64,000 bases of DNA, from NCBI GenBank assembly GCA_002694465.1, contig NZMG01000035.1:108947-172946 (forward strand), given 5' to 3'. The DNA is from Flavobacteriaceae bacterium (GTDB lineage Bacteria > Bacteroidota > Bacteroidia > Flavobacteriales > Flavobacteriaceae). Under the pieces are notes generated by a model. The model was given only the letters and a program-made list of their open reading frames with translations, was not told where the DNA came from and did no database searches. Position numbers and translations under genes: made by a program. Positions 16,539 through 25,340 of this stretch are shown in pieces (position 1 is the first letter of the stretch; every line of letters begins with the position of its first letter).

Positions 16539-17660
16539 TTAAAAATTTAACTTTTTTGAAGTTTCCTTGGGTACAGCATCCTTATGCACCGTAATACTAA
16601 TAGCTTTTAAGCGCATATAACTTTCACTAAAATACACATAGCCACCATTGGCGTTTCTTCTTTCATCTGTTCCCCAGCTATTTTTTACTTTGTAATATTT
16701 AGTACCGTTTTGGTCTTTTAATATTCCTGTAATATGCATTAAATGATCATCGGTCGTGGTATAGTTTTCAAACTCGTCTTGGCGATAGTTTTGAGAAACT
16801 TTCATTTCGGGATACACGCCCTGTAAGGCTTTAATATTGTTTTCTTCATCGGCAGGGATCACCGCCACCCCGTCCTTTGATGAAAAGGTTTTTTCACTTA
16901 CATCGCAATCCAACTCTACTGTAAATCCCTTTTGCAATGCATTGTCAATAGAAGCCATCATTTCATCAAGCGGGACATTGTACATGCTTCCGTAGCTCCA
17001 GTTATCTGGAATATTCAAAATAAATTCGGAATAAAAAGGAGCGTGAGTAAAACTGGTGATAGTAACATAATCTTCAGCATTAATTTTTAACATATCTCTA
17101 AAGGAGGCAGGCGTATAGCTTTTTCCTTCAAAAGTGAAGGTCGTTGGATTTTTACCTAAATAAATATCCACAACGGCTTCAATAGCTGGCTTCCAATTTT
17201 TACTCAATTTTCTTCCAGGATTGTCGATATAAGTTTTTAGCATCGCTTCTAAAACGGCTACTAATTCGGCATGATTATGACTTTCTTCACCTGTTTGTAA
17301 TCCGCTAAAAGCTTCTTGCGGCACCAATCCGTATTCCCGTACCGAATTCATCACATCATGTGCCAGTCCGCCTTCACTAAATTGTGCTTTTCCTTGTCGC
17401 ATGACAAAATTTTCAGCTTTTTTAGGATAAGTATTACGAACCGTATACATTTCCGAAAGGTCTATCTGCTTTCCTGTAAGTCGAATGATTTCACTTTCCA
17501 AAAAGGAGGTGCTCGAAAAACTCCAACAGGTTCCAGTGCGTCCTTGACTAATTACTGGAGTAGCTTCTAGGTCGATTATTTCGGTGAATTGATAAGGTTG
17601 CTGTGCAAAAAGAGATGCAGAAATAAAAAGAATTCCGAAGAAAAATAAAGCTTTTTTCAT
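16539..17660 (-). CDS. Secreted papain-like (C1B, aminopeptidase C type) cysteine peptidase
   Basis: 373 residues with a signal peptide (MKKALFFFGILFISASLFAQ). The catalytic Cys lies in QGRTGTCWSFSSTSFLESE (about residue 46), His in DDHLMHITGI and Asn in KNSWGTDE, in the right order for a C1 peptidase. Inserts such as EMYTVRNTYPKKAENFVMRQG and GGLAHDVMNSVREYGLVP match the bleomycin hydrolase/PepC subfamily. It is probably periplasmic or surface exposed, degrading peptides. The 151-residue exported protein follows on the same strand. Confidence 0.9.
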   Translation of the reverse strand: MKKALFFFGILFISASLFAQQPYQFTEIIDLEATPVISQGRTGTCWSFSSTSFLESEIIRLTGKQIDLSEMYTVRNTYPKKAENFVMRQGKAQFSEGGLAHDVMNSVREYGLVPQEAFSGLQTGEESHNHAELVAVLEAMLKTYIDNPGRKLSKNWKPAIEAVVDIYLGKNPTTFTFEGKSYTPASFRDMLKINAEDYVTITSFTHAPFYSEFILNIPDNWSYGSMYNVPLDEMMASIDNALQKGFTVELDCDVSEKTFSSKDGVAVIPADEENNIKALQGVYPEMKVSQNYRQDEFENYTTTDDHLMHITGILKDQNGTKYYKVKNSWGTDERRNANGGYVYFSESYMRLKAISITVHKDAVPKETSKKLNF

Positions 17661-17716
17661 AGTTTAAAATTTGTGACTTCACGGGTTCCATCATAACGGA
17701 ATGTAACGAGAAGTAT

Positions 17717-17724
17717 TATCTTTG
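17717..17724 (+). promoter_or_regulatory. Promoter -7 element of menB
   Basis: TATCTTTG matches the Bacteroidetes consensus, 17 nt before the menB ATG at 17742, giving a short normal leader. Confidence 0.6.
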
Positions 17725-17741
17725 AGGTAAATTTACAAATT

Positions 17742-18581
17742 ATGATTACACCCAATTGGAAAACAGCCAAAGAATATACCGATATCACCTATAAAAAGTC
17801 CCATGGCGTGGCGCGTATTGCCTTTAATAGACCAGAAGTACGCAATGCGTTTCGCCCTAAAACCACGAGTGAATTGCTAGATGCTTTTCACGATGCACAA
17901 GAAGATACCAGTATTGGTGTGGTGTTACTTTCAGCAGAAGGTCCTTCGCCTAAAGATGGAGTCTATAGCTTTTGTAGTGGAGGAGATCAAGCTGCTAGAG
18001 GTAAAGAAGGCTATGTAGGAGAAGATGGCTATCATCGATTAAATATTCTAGAAGTGCAACGACTCATTCGTTTTATGCCTAAGGCAGTGATTTGTGTAGT
18101 GCCAGGTTGGGCTGTAGGAGGCGGACATAGTTTACACGTAGTTTGTGATATGACACTTGCAAGTAAGGAGCATGCTATTTTTAAACAAACCGATGCCGAT
18201 GTTACGAGTTTTGATGGTGGCTACGGCAGTGCTTATCTCGCTAAAATGGTGGGGCAAAAGAAAGCAAGGGAAATCTTTTTCCTTGGAAGAAATTATAGCG
18301 CACAAGAAGCCTTTGATATGGGAATGGTCAATGCGGTGGTACCTCATGCAGAATTAGAACAAACGGCTTACGAATGGGCACAGGAAGTGTTAGCAAAATC
18401 ACCTATTTCTATAAAAATGCTCAAATTTGCTATGAACCTCACAGACGATGGTATGGTGGGACAACAAGTCTTTGCCGGAGAAGCTACCCGATTGGCGTAT
18501 ATGACCGAAGAAGCCAAAGAAGGACGTGATGCCTTTTTGGAAAAGCGCAAGCCTAACTTTACTAAAAAGTGGTTGCCGTAG
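17742..18581 (+). CDS. menB: 1,4-dihydroxy-2-naphthoyl-CoA synthase
   Basis: 279 residues of the crotonase family. It closes the second ring of menaquinone by Dieckmann-type cyclisation of o-succinylbenzoyl-CoA. Motifs: RPEVRNAFRPKT, FCSGGDQAARGKEGYVGEDG (the acyl-CoA and disordered-loop region specific to MenB) and VVPGWAVGGGHSLHVVCDMTLAS; FDGGYGSAYLAKMVGQKKAREIFFLGR is strongly MenB-like. It is transcribed from its own promoter, separate from the menI-menF-menD run. Confidence 0.96.
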   Translation: MITPNWKTAKEYTDITYKKSHGVARIAFNRPEVRNAFRPKTTSELLDAFHDAQEDTSIGVVLLSAEGPSPKDGVYSFCSGGDQAARGKEGYVGEDGYHRLNILEVQRLIRFMPKAVICVVPGWAVGGGHSLHVVCDMTLASKEHAIFKQTDADVTSFDGGYGSAYLAKMVGQKKAREIFFLGRNYSAQEAFDMGMVNAVVPHAELEQTAYEWAQEVLAKSPISIKMLKFAMNLTDDGMVGQQVFAGEATRLAYMTEEAKEGRDAFLEKRKPNFTKKWLP

Positions 18582-18694
18582 TTTTTTAGAATTATTTTAG
18601 TGGATGTAGATGATCCCTTGGAGTATGATATATGTCATTTATTATGGGGTAATTAATAGATAATTTTAGGGTACTTAAAAAGTAAATAAGTATC

Positions 18695-19075
18695 ATGGAA
18701 AAATCTAGACCAATATTCAAATTCTTGCGTATTCTATTAGGTATATTTTTAATAGCCTATGCACTTAATAAATTCCTACATATTGTCCCAAGTAGCTACG
18801 GTGCAATGCAACCACTAGCTCAAGACTTTATTGACTCAGTTGCAATATATCTACCGGCGCTTTACATTTTTGAAATTATTATTGGATTGTTTTTAATTTT
18901 TAATAAATGGAAAACCTTCATATATATAGTGTTGTTTCCATTGTCTGTAGCGTTTTTAATGTTCAGTTTTATTAATAATGATCTATCAGAAATGTGGCCC
19001 GCTATCCTAGTAGCAGCTATTAATATCATTTTACTTCTATCTAGAAAAGAGAAATATAAAGCACTATTCGATTAA
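18695..19075 (+). CDS. DoxX-like membrane protein
   Basis: 126 residues with four predicted membrane helices (about residues 8-26, 46-68, 72-92, 98-115). The small four-helix layout and ILLGIFLIAYALNKF start resemble the DoxX/DUF417-type family. Function in this family is poorly defined; redox or quinone-linked roles have been proposed. No partner subunit is next to it. Confidence 0.65.
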   Translation: MEKSRPIFKFLRILLGIFLIAYALNKFLHIVPSSYGAMQPLAQDFIDSVAIYLPALYIFEIIIGLFLIFNKWKTFIYIVLFPLSVAFLMFSFINNDLSEMWPAILVAAINIILLLSRKEKYKALFD

Positions 19076-19098
19076 TATCATTCTGTAAAATTCATCGC

Positions 19099-20766
19099 AT
19101 GACCGATTTACAAATTGCCCAAAGCATATCCCCAAAACACATTAGGGATATTGCTTCAGCACTTGCTATTCCCAAAACACAACTAGAATACTTCGGGCAG
19201 GATAAAGCAAAACTTCCGTTGTCACTTATTGACGAAAATAAAGTAGATACAAGCAATCTCGTTTTGGTCACTGCAATAACCCCAACACCTGCAGGGGAAG
19301 GGAAAACAACCACTCCTATCGGACTGGGAGATGCCATGTGCCAGTTGGGTAAAAAAACAATCACGGTGATACGCGAACCTAGTTTGGGACCGGTCTTCGG
19401 AATTAAAGGCGGAGCCGCTGGAGGTGGATGGAGCCAGGTAATCCCCATGGTGGATATCAACCTTCACTTTACAGGAGATTTTCACGCCATTGAAAAAGCT
19501 AATAATTTACTTTCAGCTTTAATAGAAAACAACATTCAAAGTAAAACCAAAAGCCTTGGCATTGACCCTCGTACCGTACAATGGAAACGCTGTATGGATA
19601 TGAATGATCGAGGTCTCAGAAATATTGTCGCTGCCCTAGGCGGAAAAGCAGGAGGTATCCCAAGAGAAACGGGGTTTAATATCACCGCAGCTTCCGAAAT
19701 AATGGCAATTCTTTGTTTGAGTAACAATTTTAACGATTTAAAAGAAAAATGCGGTGCTATTTATGTGGGTGATACCTGGGAAGGAAAACCCATTTATGCA
19801 CGCGATCTTCATGCTGAAGGCGCAATGGCTGTCTTGCTTAAAGATGCTATTAAACCTAATTTAGTTCAAACATTAGAAGGAAATCCTGCTATTATTCACG
19901 GAGGACCTTTCGCGAATATTGCTCAAGGAACCAATTCTATTTTAGCTACAAAAATGGGGATGAGTTTAGCCGATTATGTCATTACTGAGGCAGGTTTTGG
20001 AGCCGATTTAGGCGCTGAAAAATTTCTGAATATAAAATGCCGAACGGCAGGACTTTCGCCTAAAGCTATTGTATTGGTGGCAACCATTCGTGCCTTAAAA
20101 TACCACGGTGGGAAACCCCTTTCGGAAGTCGCACAAGAAGACACCGAAGCCTTAGCAAAAGGATTCCCCAATCTCGAACGCCATATTAAAAGTTTAAAAA
20201 GTTTTGGTATTCCTATGGTGGTATCGGTTAACGGATTTACAAGCGATACCGATGCTGAAAAGCAGTTGCTAAAATCACATTGTGAAAAGTTAGGTGTAGC
20301 TGTAGCATTTAGCCATGGCTGGGCCGAAGGCGGAAAAGGCTGTCTAGATTTGGCTGAAAAAGTAGTGGAGGCAGTCGCCCAATGTACCGCCCAATTTACC
20401 CCTACCTATTCGCTAGAAGACTCCGTTAGAACTAAGATTAAGAAAGTGTGTGAAACCATTTATGGCGCAGAGCATGTGATTCTGTCTAACAAGGCCAAAT
20501 CGCAGTTGTTGCGCTATGAAAATTTAGGGTATGGTAATTTACCTATTTGCATCGCCAAAACACAGAAGAGCTTAAGTGATGATGAAAAACAATTAGGCCG
20601 TCCCGAGCATTTTGATATTCATATACGGGAATTTGAAATTGCGGCAGGCGCAGGGTTTATCATCCCTATTGCGGGAAATATTCTTAGAATGCCAGGACTA
20701 CCTGCCACACCTGCCGCAGAGCATATTGATATTGACGAAAGCGGAGCCATAGTTGGGTTGTTTTAG
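19099..20766 (+). CDS. fhs: Formate--tetrahydrofolate ligase
   Basis: 555 residues, standard length. ATP-dependent ligation of formate to tetrahydrofolate gives 10-formyl-THF for one-carbon metabolism. The nucleotide loop TPTPAGEGKTTTPIGLGDAM lies near residue 58, followed by EPSLGPVFGIKGGAAGGG, LTGDFHAI-like HFTGDFHAIEKANN and the conserved EAGFGADLGAEKF. It is cytoplasmic and apparently monocistronic. Confidence 0.97.
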   Translation: MTDLQIAQSISPKHIRDIASALAIPKTQLEYFGQDKAKLPLSLIDENKVDTSNLVLVTAITPTPAGEGKTTTPIGLGDAMCQLGKKTITVIREPSLGPVFGIKGGAAGGGWSQVIPMVDINLHFTGDFHAIEKANNLLSALIENNIQSKTKSLGIDPRTVQWKRCMDMNDRGLRNIVAALGGKAGGIPRETGFNITAASEIMAILCLSNNFNDLKEKCGAIYVGDTWEGKPIYARDLHAEGAMAVLLKDAIKPNLVQTLEGNPAIIHGGPFANIAQGTNSILATKMGMSLADYVITEAGFGADLGAEKFLNIKCRTAGLSPKAIVLVATIRALKYHGGKPLSEVAQEDTEALAKGFPNLERHIKSLKSFGIPMVVSVNGFTSDTDAEKQLLKSHCEKLGVAVAFSHGWAEGGKGCLDLAEKVVEAVAQCTAQFTPTYSLEDSVRTKIKKVCETIYGAEHVILSNKAKSQLLRYENLGYGNLPICIAKTQKSLSDDEKQLGRPEHFDIHIREFEIAAGAGFIIPIAGNILRMPGLPATPAAEHIDIDESGAIVGLF

Positions 20767-20875
20767 CCGAATTTGCTTTTCAACTTTCAACTTTTAAAAA
20801 AATTGATTCTATTCTAAATATAATTGTATTTTTAGGTTTCAAATAAAAACCAACCTAACCAAATACAATTTCTTC

Positions 20876-22594
20876 ATGCAAATTATCGAATCCCAAAAAA
20901 CCTACGATGTTATTATTGTAGGCTCTGGTGCGGGTGGCGGAATGGCTACCAAAGTACTTGCCGATGCAGGTTTAAAAGTAGCTGTAATTGAAGCCGGTCC
21001 TTTCTTTGACCCCGCCGATCCTAAAACCCGAACCCAACTTAAATGGCCTTACGAATCCCCAAGACGGGGTGCTGGCACGCAACGTGATTTTGGCGAATTC
21101 GATATGGCATACGGCGGCTGGAACATAGAAGGGGAGCCATACAACCAAATTGGCGATACCAAATTCGATTGGTTTCGTTCTATTATGTTAGGTGGGCGAA
21201 CGAACCATTGGGGACGGATTTCCTTACGATTTGGACCTAAAGATTTTAAAGGAAAAGATCGAGATGGTTTAGGTGATAACTGGCCCATTGGCTATGAAGA
21301 TGTAAACCCTTATTATGATAAAGTAGATAAGCTTATTGGGGTGTTTGGAAGTAATGAAAAGCGAGAAAACGATCCAGACGGATTCTTCCTGCCTGCGCCC
21401 AAGCCAAGACTTCATGAATTGTACTATATTAAAGGAGCAAAAAAGTCGAATGTAGATGTTATCCCTTCACGATTATCCATTCTTACCAAGCGAATTAACA
21501 ACGACCGTGGAGTGTGTTTTTATTGCAATCAGTGTAACCGAAGTTGTTCGGTGTATGCCGATTTCTCTTCAGGAAGCTGCCTAATTTTCCCTGCGCAGAA
21601 AAATGGCGGACAAGTAGATTTGTACGTCAATTCTATGGTGAGCGAAGTCACCATCGATGAAAACGGAAAAGCCACGGGCGTAAAATACATCAACAAAGAA
21701 GACCGTCAGCAATATGCCTTAAAGGCGAGGGTCGTGGTGTTAGCTGCTTCGGCCTGTAGTTCGGCGCGTATTTTATTAAATTCAAAAAGTTCAACATTTC
21801 CCAATGGTTTAGGAAATAGTAGTGGCTTGGTAGGGAAGTACCTCCACGATTCTACAGGAACTGACCGTATGTTTTTTATTCCTGAAATGATGAACCGAAA
21901 ACGCTATAACGAAGACGGCGTAGGGGGCTTGCATGTCTATTCGCCGTGGTGGCTTGATAACAAAAAGCTGGATTTCCCTCGTGGCTACCATATTGAAGTG
22001 TGGGGAGGGATGGGGATGCCAGGCTACGGAACAGGATTCAACCCTAATTATCTCAACAAATACCTAGGACTGAAAGTAGGCGGCTACGGAAACGGCTTAC
22101 GCGAGGATGTAAAAAAATTCTATGGCTCTGTGATGGGCGTTTCGGGACGTGGAGAGTCGATAGCTATGAAAGACAACTACTGCGAAATAGACCCTACCAC
22201 CGTTGACGAATGGGGAATTCCGGTATTGCGTTTTAATTATCATTGGACCGACCACGAACGCAAACAAGCTAAGCATATGCACGAAACCTTCGAAGAAATT
22301 GGTCATAATATGGGTGCTGTGGTGCTAGGCAACAAACCCACCAAAGAGCAGGACTACGGATTGCTCAATCCAGGCCGAATCATTCACGAAGTGGGGACTA
22401 CCCGTATGGGAAGCGACCCAAAAACCTCGGTGGTAAATGAGTACGAGCGTTTACACGATGTAGAAAATGTGTTTGTGGTAGATGCAGGGCCGTTTGTGTC
22501 GCAAGCCGATAAAAACCCTACCTGGACTATTTTGGCGCTCGCTTGGCGTACTTCGGACTATATTATTGAAGAACTTAAAAAACAAAACCTATAA
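20876..22594 (+). CDS. GMC-family FAD oxidoreductase
   Basis: 572 residues. The N-terminal FAD fold is VIIVGSGAGGGMATKVLADAG (from about residue 11), with GGRTNHWGRISLRF for flavin contact and the C-terminal GMC signature around VGTTRMGSDPKTSVVNEY and DAGPFVSQADKNPTWTI. A cysteine cluster, CFYCNQCNRSC, lies near residue 215, as in gluconate/sugar dehydrogenase-like GMC proteins. The next gene, 3 nt downstream, is a gluconate 2-dehydrogenase subunit 3-like protein, so the pair likely forms a membrane or periplasm-linked sugar/polyol dehydrogenase. The substrate is not known. Confidence 0.88.
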   Translation: MQIIESQKTYDVIIVGSGAGGGMATKVLADAGLKVAVIEAGPFFDPADPKTRTQLKWPYESPRRGAGTQRDFGEFDMAYGGWNIEGEPYNQIGDTKFDWFRSIMLGGRTNHWGRISLRFGPKDFKGKDRDGLGDNWPIGYEDVNPYYDKVDKLIGVFGSNEKRENDPDGFFLPAPKPRLHELYYIKGAKKSNVDVIPSRLSILTKRINNDRGVCFYCNQCNRSCSVYADFSSGSCLIFPAQKNGGQVDLYVNSMVSEVTIDENGKATGVKYINKEDRQQYALKARVVVLAASACSSARILLNSKSSTFPNGLGNSSGLVGKYLHDSTGTDRMFFIPEMMNRKRYNEDGVGGLHVYSPWWLDNKKLDFPRGYHIEVWGGMGMPGYGTGFNPNYLNKYLGLKVGGYGNGLREDVKKFYGSVMGVSGRGESIAMKDNYCEIDPTTVDEWGIPVLRFNYHWTDHERKQAKHMHETFEEIGHNMGAVVLGNKPTKEQDYGLLNPGRIIHEVGTTRMGSDPKTSVVNEYERLHDVENVFVVDAGPFVSQADKNPTWTILALAWRTSDYIIEELKKQNL

Positions 22595-22597
22595 GCC

Positions 22598-23299
22598 ATG
22601 GATAGAAGAGAAAGTTTAAAATCGATGCTTTTAGGCTCCATGGGAGCTGGACTTGCCTTACAAAGTTGTGTCACCACAACACCGCCAGAAGTGGTGGAAG
22701 ATAAAATTTGGGAATATACCTACGGGCGTACCCCCAAAGAAGAGGAATTTGATAACAAACTCCTGTGTGAGCAGTTTTTTGAAGACGACGAACTCAAGGA
22801 AATTCACACTCTAGCCAATTTAATTTTACCGCCCAACGAACACGGAAGCATTGACGATGCAAAGGTGGTGCCCTTTATAGAATTTATGGCGAAGGATGTG
22901 CCCGAATTCCAAACCAAGATTAAAGGCGGATTAATGTGGCTGAATATTTATTGCAATGCCAAGTATAAAACCAATTTTGTAAATACTCCCGAAGCCCAAC
23001 AAAAGGAAGTGCTGGATATGATTGCCTGGCCCGACCCAGAAGCCATAGAACACCCACATGAGGTGCAGTTTTTTTCCTTGATGCGTAATTTGGTGATGAC
23101 GGGTTATTTTTCTAGCGAAGTGGGTATAAAAGAACTAGGCTATAAAGGGAACATACCCAATAATTGGGATGGTGTACCCCAAGATGTCTTGGACGACCAC
23201 GGACTCGCTTACGACCCAGAATGGCTAGCCAAATGTGTAGATCCCAACACCCGTGGGGAAATTGCACAATGGGACGAGGAAGGGAATTTGATTTCTTAG
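22598..23299 (+). CDS. Gluconate 2-dehydrogenase subunit 3-like protein
   Basis: 233 residues. The N-terminus DRRESLKSMLLGSMGAGLAL has a twin-arginine-like pair, a hydrophobic core and a cysteine (ALQSC) that could be a Tat-exported lipoprotein site. The remainder (LHTLANLILPPNEHGSIDDAKVVPFIEFM...) matches the subunit 3 family that accompanies GMC dehydrogenases and helps their export or assembly. It is 3 nt downstream of the GMC gene, clearly an operon. Confidence 0.85.
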   Translation: MDRRESLKSMLLGSMGAGLALQSCVTTTPPEVVEDKIWEYTYGRTPKEEEFDNKLLCEQFFEDDELKEIHTLANLILPPNEHGSIDDAKVVPFIEFMAKDVPEFQTKIKGGLMWLNIYCNAKYKTNFVNTPEAQQKEVLDMIAWPDPEAIEHPHEVQFFSLMRNLVMTGYFSSEVGIKELGYKGNIPNNWDGVPQDVLDDHGLAYDPEWLAKCVDPNTRGEIAQWDEEGNLIS

Positions 23300-23494
23300 A
23301 GGAATGTCTCCCTGAGCATTAACGAGAAAGAAAATATATTTTCATTCGAAGGTAGCTTACGAAGTAAGTAGAAGGGTTTTAGACATCCCCCTAACCCCCT
23401 TCAAAGGGGAATAGTATCATTTTGAAGTCCTTTTTGTCATTCCGCACCCATTTTTGGACGCCCAATCCAGTTGGGCGTGACACGGAATTAACAC
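23300..23494. other. Gene-free spacer with short hairpins
   Basis: No coding frame is supported. It holds a C-rich repeat (23387-23409, CCCCCTAACCCCCTTCAAAG type) and a hairpin CGCCCAA/TTGGGCG (23459-23477). Both look like dispersed non-coding repeats at the edge of the accessory island. Confidence 0.5.
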
Positions 23495-23601
23495 CTGTCA
23501 TTCCGAACAAAGTGAGCCTGCCTGTCGGCAGACAGGGAATCTCATAATACAACCATAATCTTTGAGATTCTTCACTGCACTTCGTTTGTTCTGAATGACA
23601 G
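23495..23601. repeat. Dispersed palindromic repeat
   Basis: The ends are inverted: CTGTCATTCCGAACAAAG at the left and the complement-like TTTGTTCTGAATGACAG at the right. An inner perfect hairpin, CCTGCCTGTCGGCAGACAGG (about 23518-23537), and GAATCTC/GAGATTC arms are also present. This type of extragenic palindrome is common in Bacteroidetes chromosomes and has no coding capacity. Confidence 0.65.
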
Positions 23602-23652
23602 TATCATTTTCATACCCAAGACAATGAATCTCATAATTATTATTATTTAGGC

Positions 23653-23925
23653 TTATTAAAACAGCCTAGTGACTTATAAAATAAGTCTAATGGCTAATAA
23701 AATATGCCAAATGGCTATTAAAACTATCCGTATGGCTATTAAAACTATCCGTATGGCTATTAAAAGAAGCCAAGTGGCTTCTAAAACTACCCGTTTGGAT
23801 GATAAAATAAGCCAAGTGGCTACTAAAACTATCCATTTGACTAATAAAATAGGTCTAAAGGGTGGTTTAAAAGGTTTAAATGGTTATTAAATAGACTTTA
23901 TGGGTTATTTAAAAGGTCTAACTAT
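23653..23925. repeat. Thirteen-copy 21-bp tandem repeat array
   Basis: Thirteen uninterrupted 21-bp units run from 23653 to 23925. Two central units are identical (core TATTAAAACTATCCGTAT) and the edges are degenerate. In one frame the array encodes heptads of the type MAIKTIR (GTG start at 23669, stop at 23890, 73 residues) with a conserved Lys in most heptads. No convincing ribosome site or homology supports translation. The copy period equals that of the array at 1864-1989, but the sequences differ. Confidence 0.75.
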
Positions 23926-24094
23926 CTTTTTTTCTGAAAACACTTTGCAGCTTTGCCTTTTTGAAAATTTGTTACTTAGGAAAGAACTTTTTTCTATCTT
24001 TGAGAAACTCCCCACAAAAAATAAATTGTATAAGAACGATAAAAAAGTTTCGATAGCGTAGCTATGTTACTGTATATCGACGATAAAATAGATG
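23926..24094. other. Gene-free spacer with an orphan promoter-like site
   Basis: No coding frame is supported. TATCTTTG at 23995-24002 (plus strand) matches the promoter -7 consensus but no rightward gene begins nearby, so it may drive an unannotated RNA or be chance. A palindrome ATAGCGTAGCTAT lies around 24053-24065. Confidence 0.3.
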
Positions 24095-24189
24095 ATATAA
24101 CGAGTTGAGACCTCAACAAGCAAGCTTGTTCCAAATCCGCAAAGCTCGTTACACTCACTTTTAACGCGTCTTTGGGTCGAGGTCTCAAC
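24095..24189 (+). repeat. Palindromic boundary at the left edge of the accessory island
   Basis: ATATAACGAGTTG (24095-24107) matches the right arm of the cassette-boundary family. It runs into an 11-bp perfect inverted repeat, GTTGAGACCTC (24104-24114) and GAGGTCTCAAC (24179-24189). Inside the loop a second stem, AACAAGC/GCTTGTT (24115-24130), is present. The region is strongly foldable and differs in composition from the flanking genes. Confidence 0.5.
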
Positions 24190-24202
24190 CGCAGGCGTAA
24201 AC
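24186..24202 (+). repeat. Left copy of a 17-bp perfect inverted repeat
   Basis: CAACCGCAGGCGTAAAC. Its exact reverse complement is at 24764-24780, framing the deoxyribosyltransferase-like gene. Confidence 0.75.
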
Positions 24203-24224
24203 CCACAAAGAAAGCCGAGCAATG

Positions 24225-24575
24225 CTACGCATTGGCTATGGTTTCAAAATCACATATAGTCATTAAATCAGGAAAATTAGATAGGTATTTAACCGTCTTT
24301 TTGGTTAATTTAGCGTACTCAATTTCATTTCTAGTACTTTCTCCAATATACCCATCTACATCAATTACAAAGATTGCATCTGAGTTATCTATTTTTAGTA
24401 AATGAACTGTATCTAAATCTCTCTTTTGTTCATCGGTTAATGTAATTTTCTCAGAATGTCCGAAAACACCAACCGAGTAAACTAAATGCCCCTCTAATGT
24501 TAATTGTCTATTAATAATCTCAAAATGCTTTTTAAACTTAGTTGAACCGCAAAGGGTTATTTTTTTTCTACTCAT
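24225..24575 (-). CDS. Nucleoside 2-deoxyribosyltransferase-like protein
   Basis: 116 residues with a Rossmann-like fold. The start KKITLCGSTKF and the segment NSDAIFVIDVDGYIGESTRNEIEYA (a GxSTxxEIxxA motif with the probable catalytic Glu) fit the nucleoside 2-deoxyribosyltransferase superfamily, in which some members cleave or exchange N-glycosidic bonds of nucleotides. The specific substrate is unknown. It is the only gene between the two halves of a perfect 17-bp inverted repeat and is opposite in direction to the other island genes, which suggests independent acquisition. Confidence 0.7.
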   Translation of the reverse strand: MSRKKITLCGSTKFKKHFEIINRQLTLEGHLVYSVGVFGHSEKITLTDEQKRDLDTVHLLKIDNSDAIFVIDVDGYIGESTRNEIEYAKLTKKTVKYLSNFPDLMTICDFETIANA

Positions 24576-24763
24576 AATTATATATTTAAATTGTTATTTA
24601 CTTATTCCGTCGCTTGCTTTAGTCGAGGCTCAACATCACGTAAACGTAATGCCCTGACTATCTTCTTTTCACTTCGTGAGGCTTTATTTGCGGGTATTGC
24701 TTACGCTGTTCCCACGATTTACGAGCAAGCTCGACATCGCTACACAGCTTAAAGCAACACTCC

Positions 24764-24780
24764 GTTTACGCCTGCGGTTG
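24764..24780 (-). repeat. Right copy of a 17-bp perfect inverted repeat
   Basis: GTTTACGCCTGCGGTTG, the exact reverse complement of 24186-24202. It ends 9 nt before the lipoprotein start codon. A related but imperfect direct copy (GTCGAGGCTCAAC...CGTAAACG) lies near 24622-24647. Confidence 0.75.
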
Positions 24781-24789
24781 GCAATAATT

Positions 24790-25332
24790 ATGAAAAACCT
24801 CTTTGGATTTATTTTAATTCTATTGATTTTTTCTTGCAAGGAGAAAGAAATTGAAACTTCATCTGACATCTATTCGGAGAAATCCATTGAATTAGTAAAT
24901 GATGTCTTAAGCAATGAATATAGTTTTTGTGAGTGTTTATTAGAACCGCCAAACAAATCGACTTTACAGACTTTCGCAGATGATGTTCCTCATTTTGATT
25001 ACGAAAAATATATTTTGGAATCATTTAATTTAAAACAAAAATCAGATTTAAAAAACCTCCACGGAATTAATGACACTCTGATTCTCATACCAAATTCGTT
25101 GACCACAAACATTAAAATTATTTATCGAAAAGAATGGGATGAATTATTTTCAAAATATGGATTTGATGCACGTGATACGATTTATAAACGTTATCCGAAT
25201 TTATGCTTTTTGACCAAGCCTATTTTTGACAAAGATTATAAAACAGCTATAACGGATATTGACATTGGAGGTTGTCTTTGGCATCCGCCATTCAAAATCC
25301 GCTTGATTAATGGAAAATGGCAATTTGATTAA
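24790..25332 (+). CDS. Lipoprotein of unknown function
   Basis: 180 residues from the ATG at 24790; an open frame extends upstream to 24676 but that part is repeat sequence. MKNLFGFILILLIFSCKEKE is a lipoprotein signal with the lipid Cys at residue 16. The mature part carries CECLLEPP and a C-terminal DIDIGGCLWHPPFKIRLINGKWQFD. No family is recognised. It is followed by palindromic boundary E2. Confidence 0.65.
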   Translation: MKNLFGFILILLIFSCKEKEIETSSDIYSEKSIELVNDVLSNEYSFCECLLEPPNKSTLQTFADDVPHFDYEKYILESFNLKQKSDLKNLHGINDTLILIPNSLTTNIKIIYRKEWDELFSKYGFDARDTIYKRYPNLCFLTKPIFDKDYKTAITDIDIGGCLWHPPFKIRLINGKWQFD

Positions 25333-25340
25333 AATAACTA

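Noticed and set aside
23653..23925. CRISPR array
   Set aside because: Units are contiguous 21-bp repeats with no spacers and no cas genes nearby.
24676..24789. Upstream extension of the 24790 lipoprotein gene
   Set aside because: The extra residues are encoded by repeat sequence and would place the lipoprotein signal internally.
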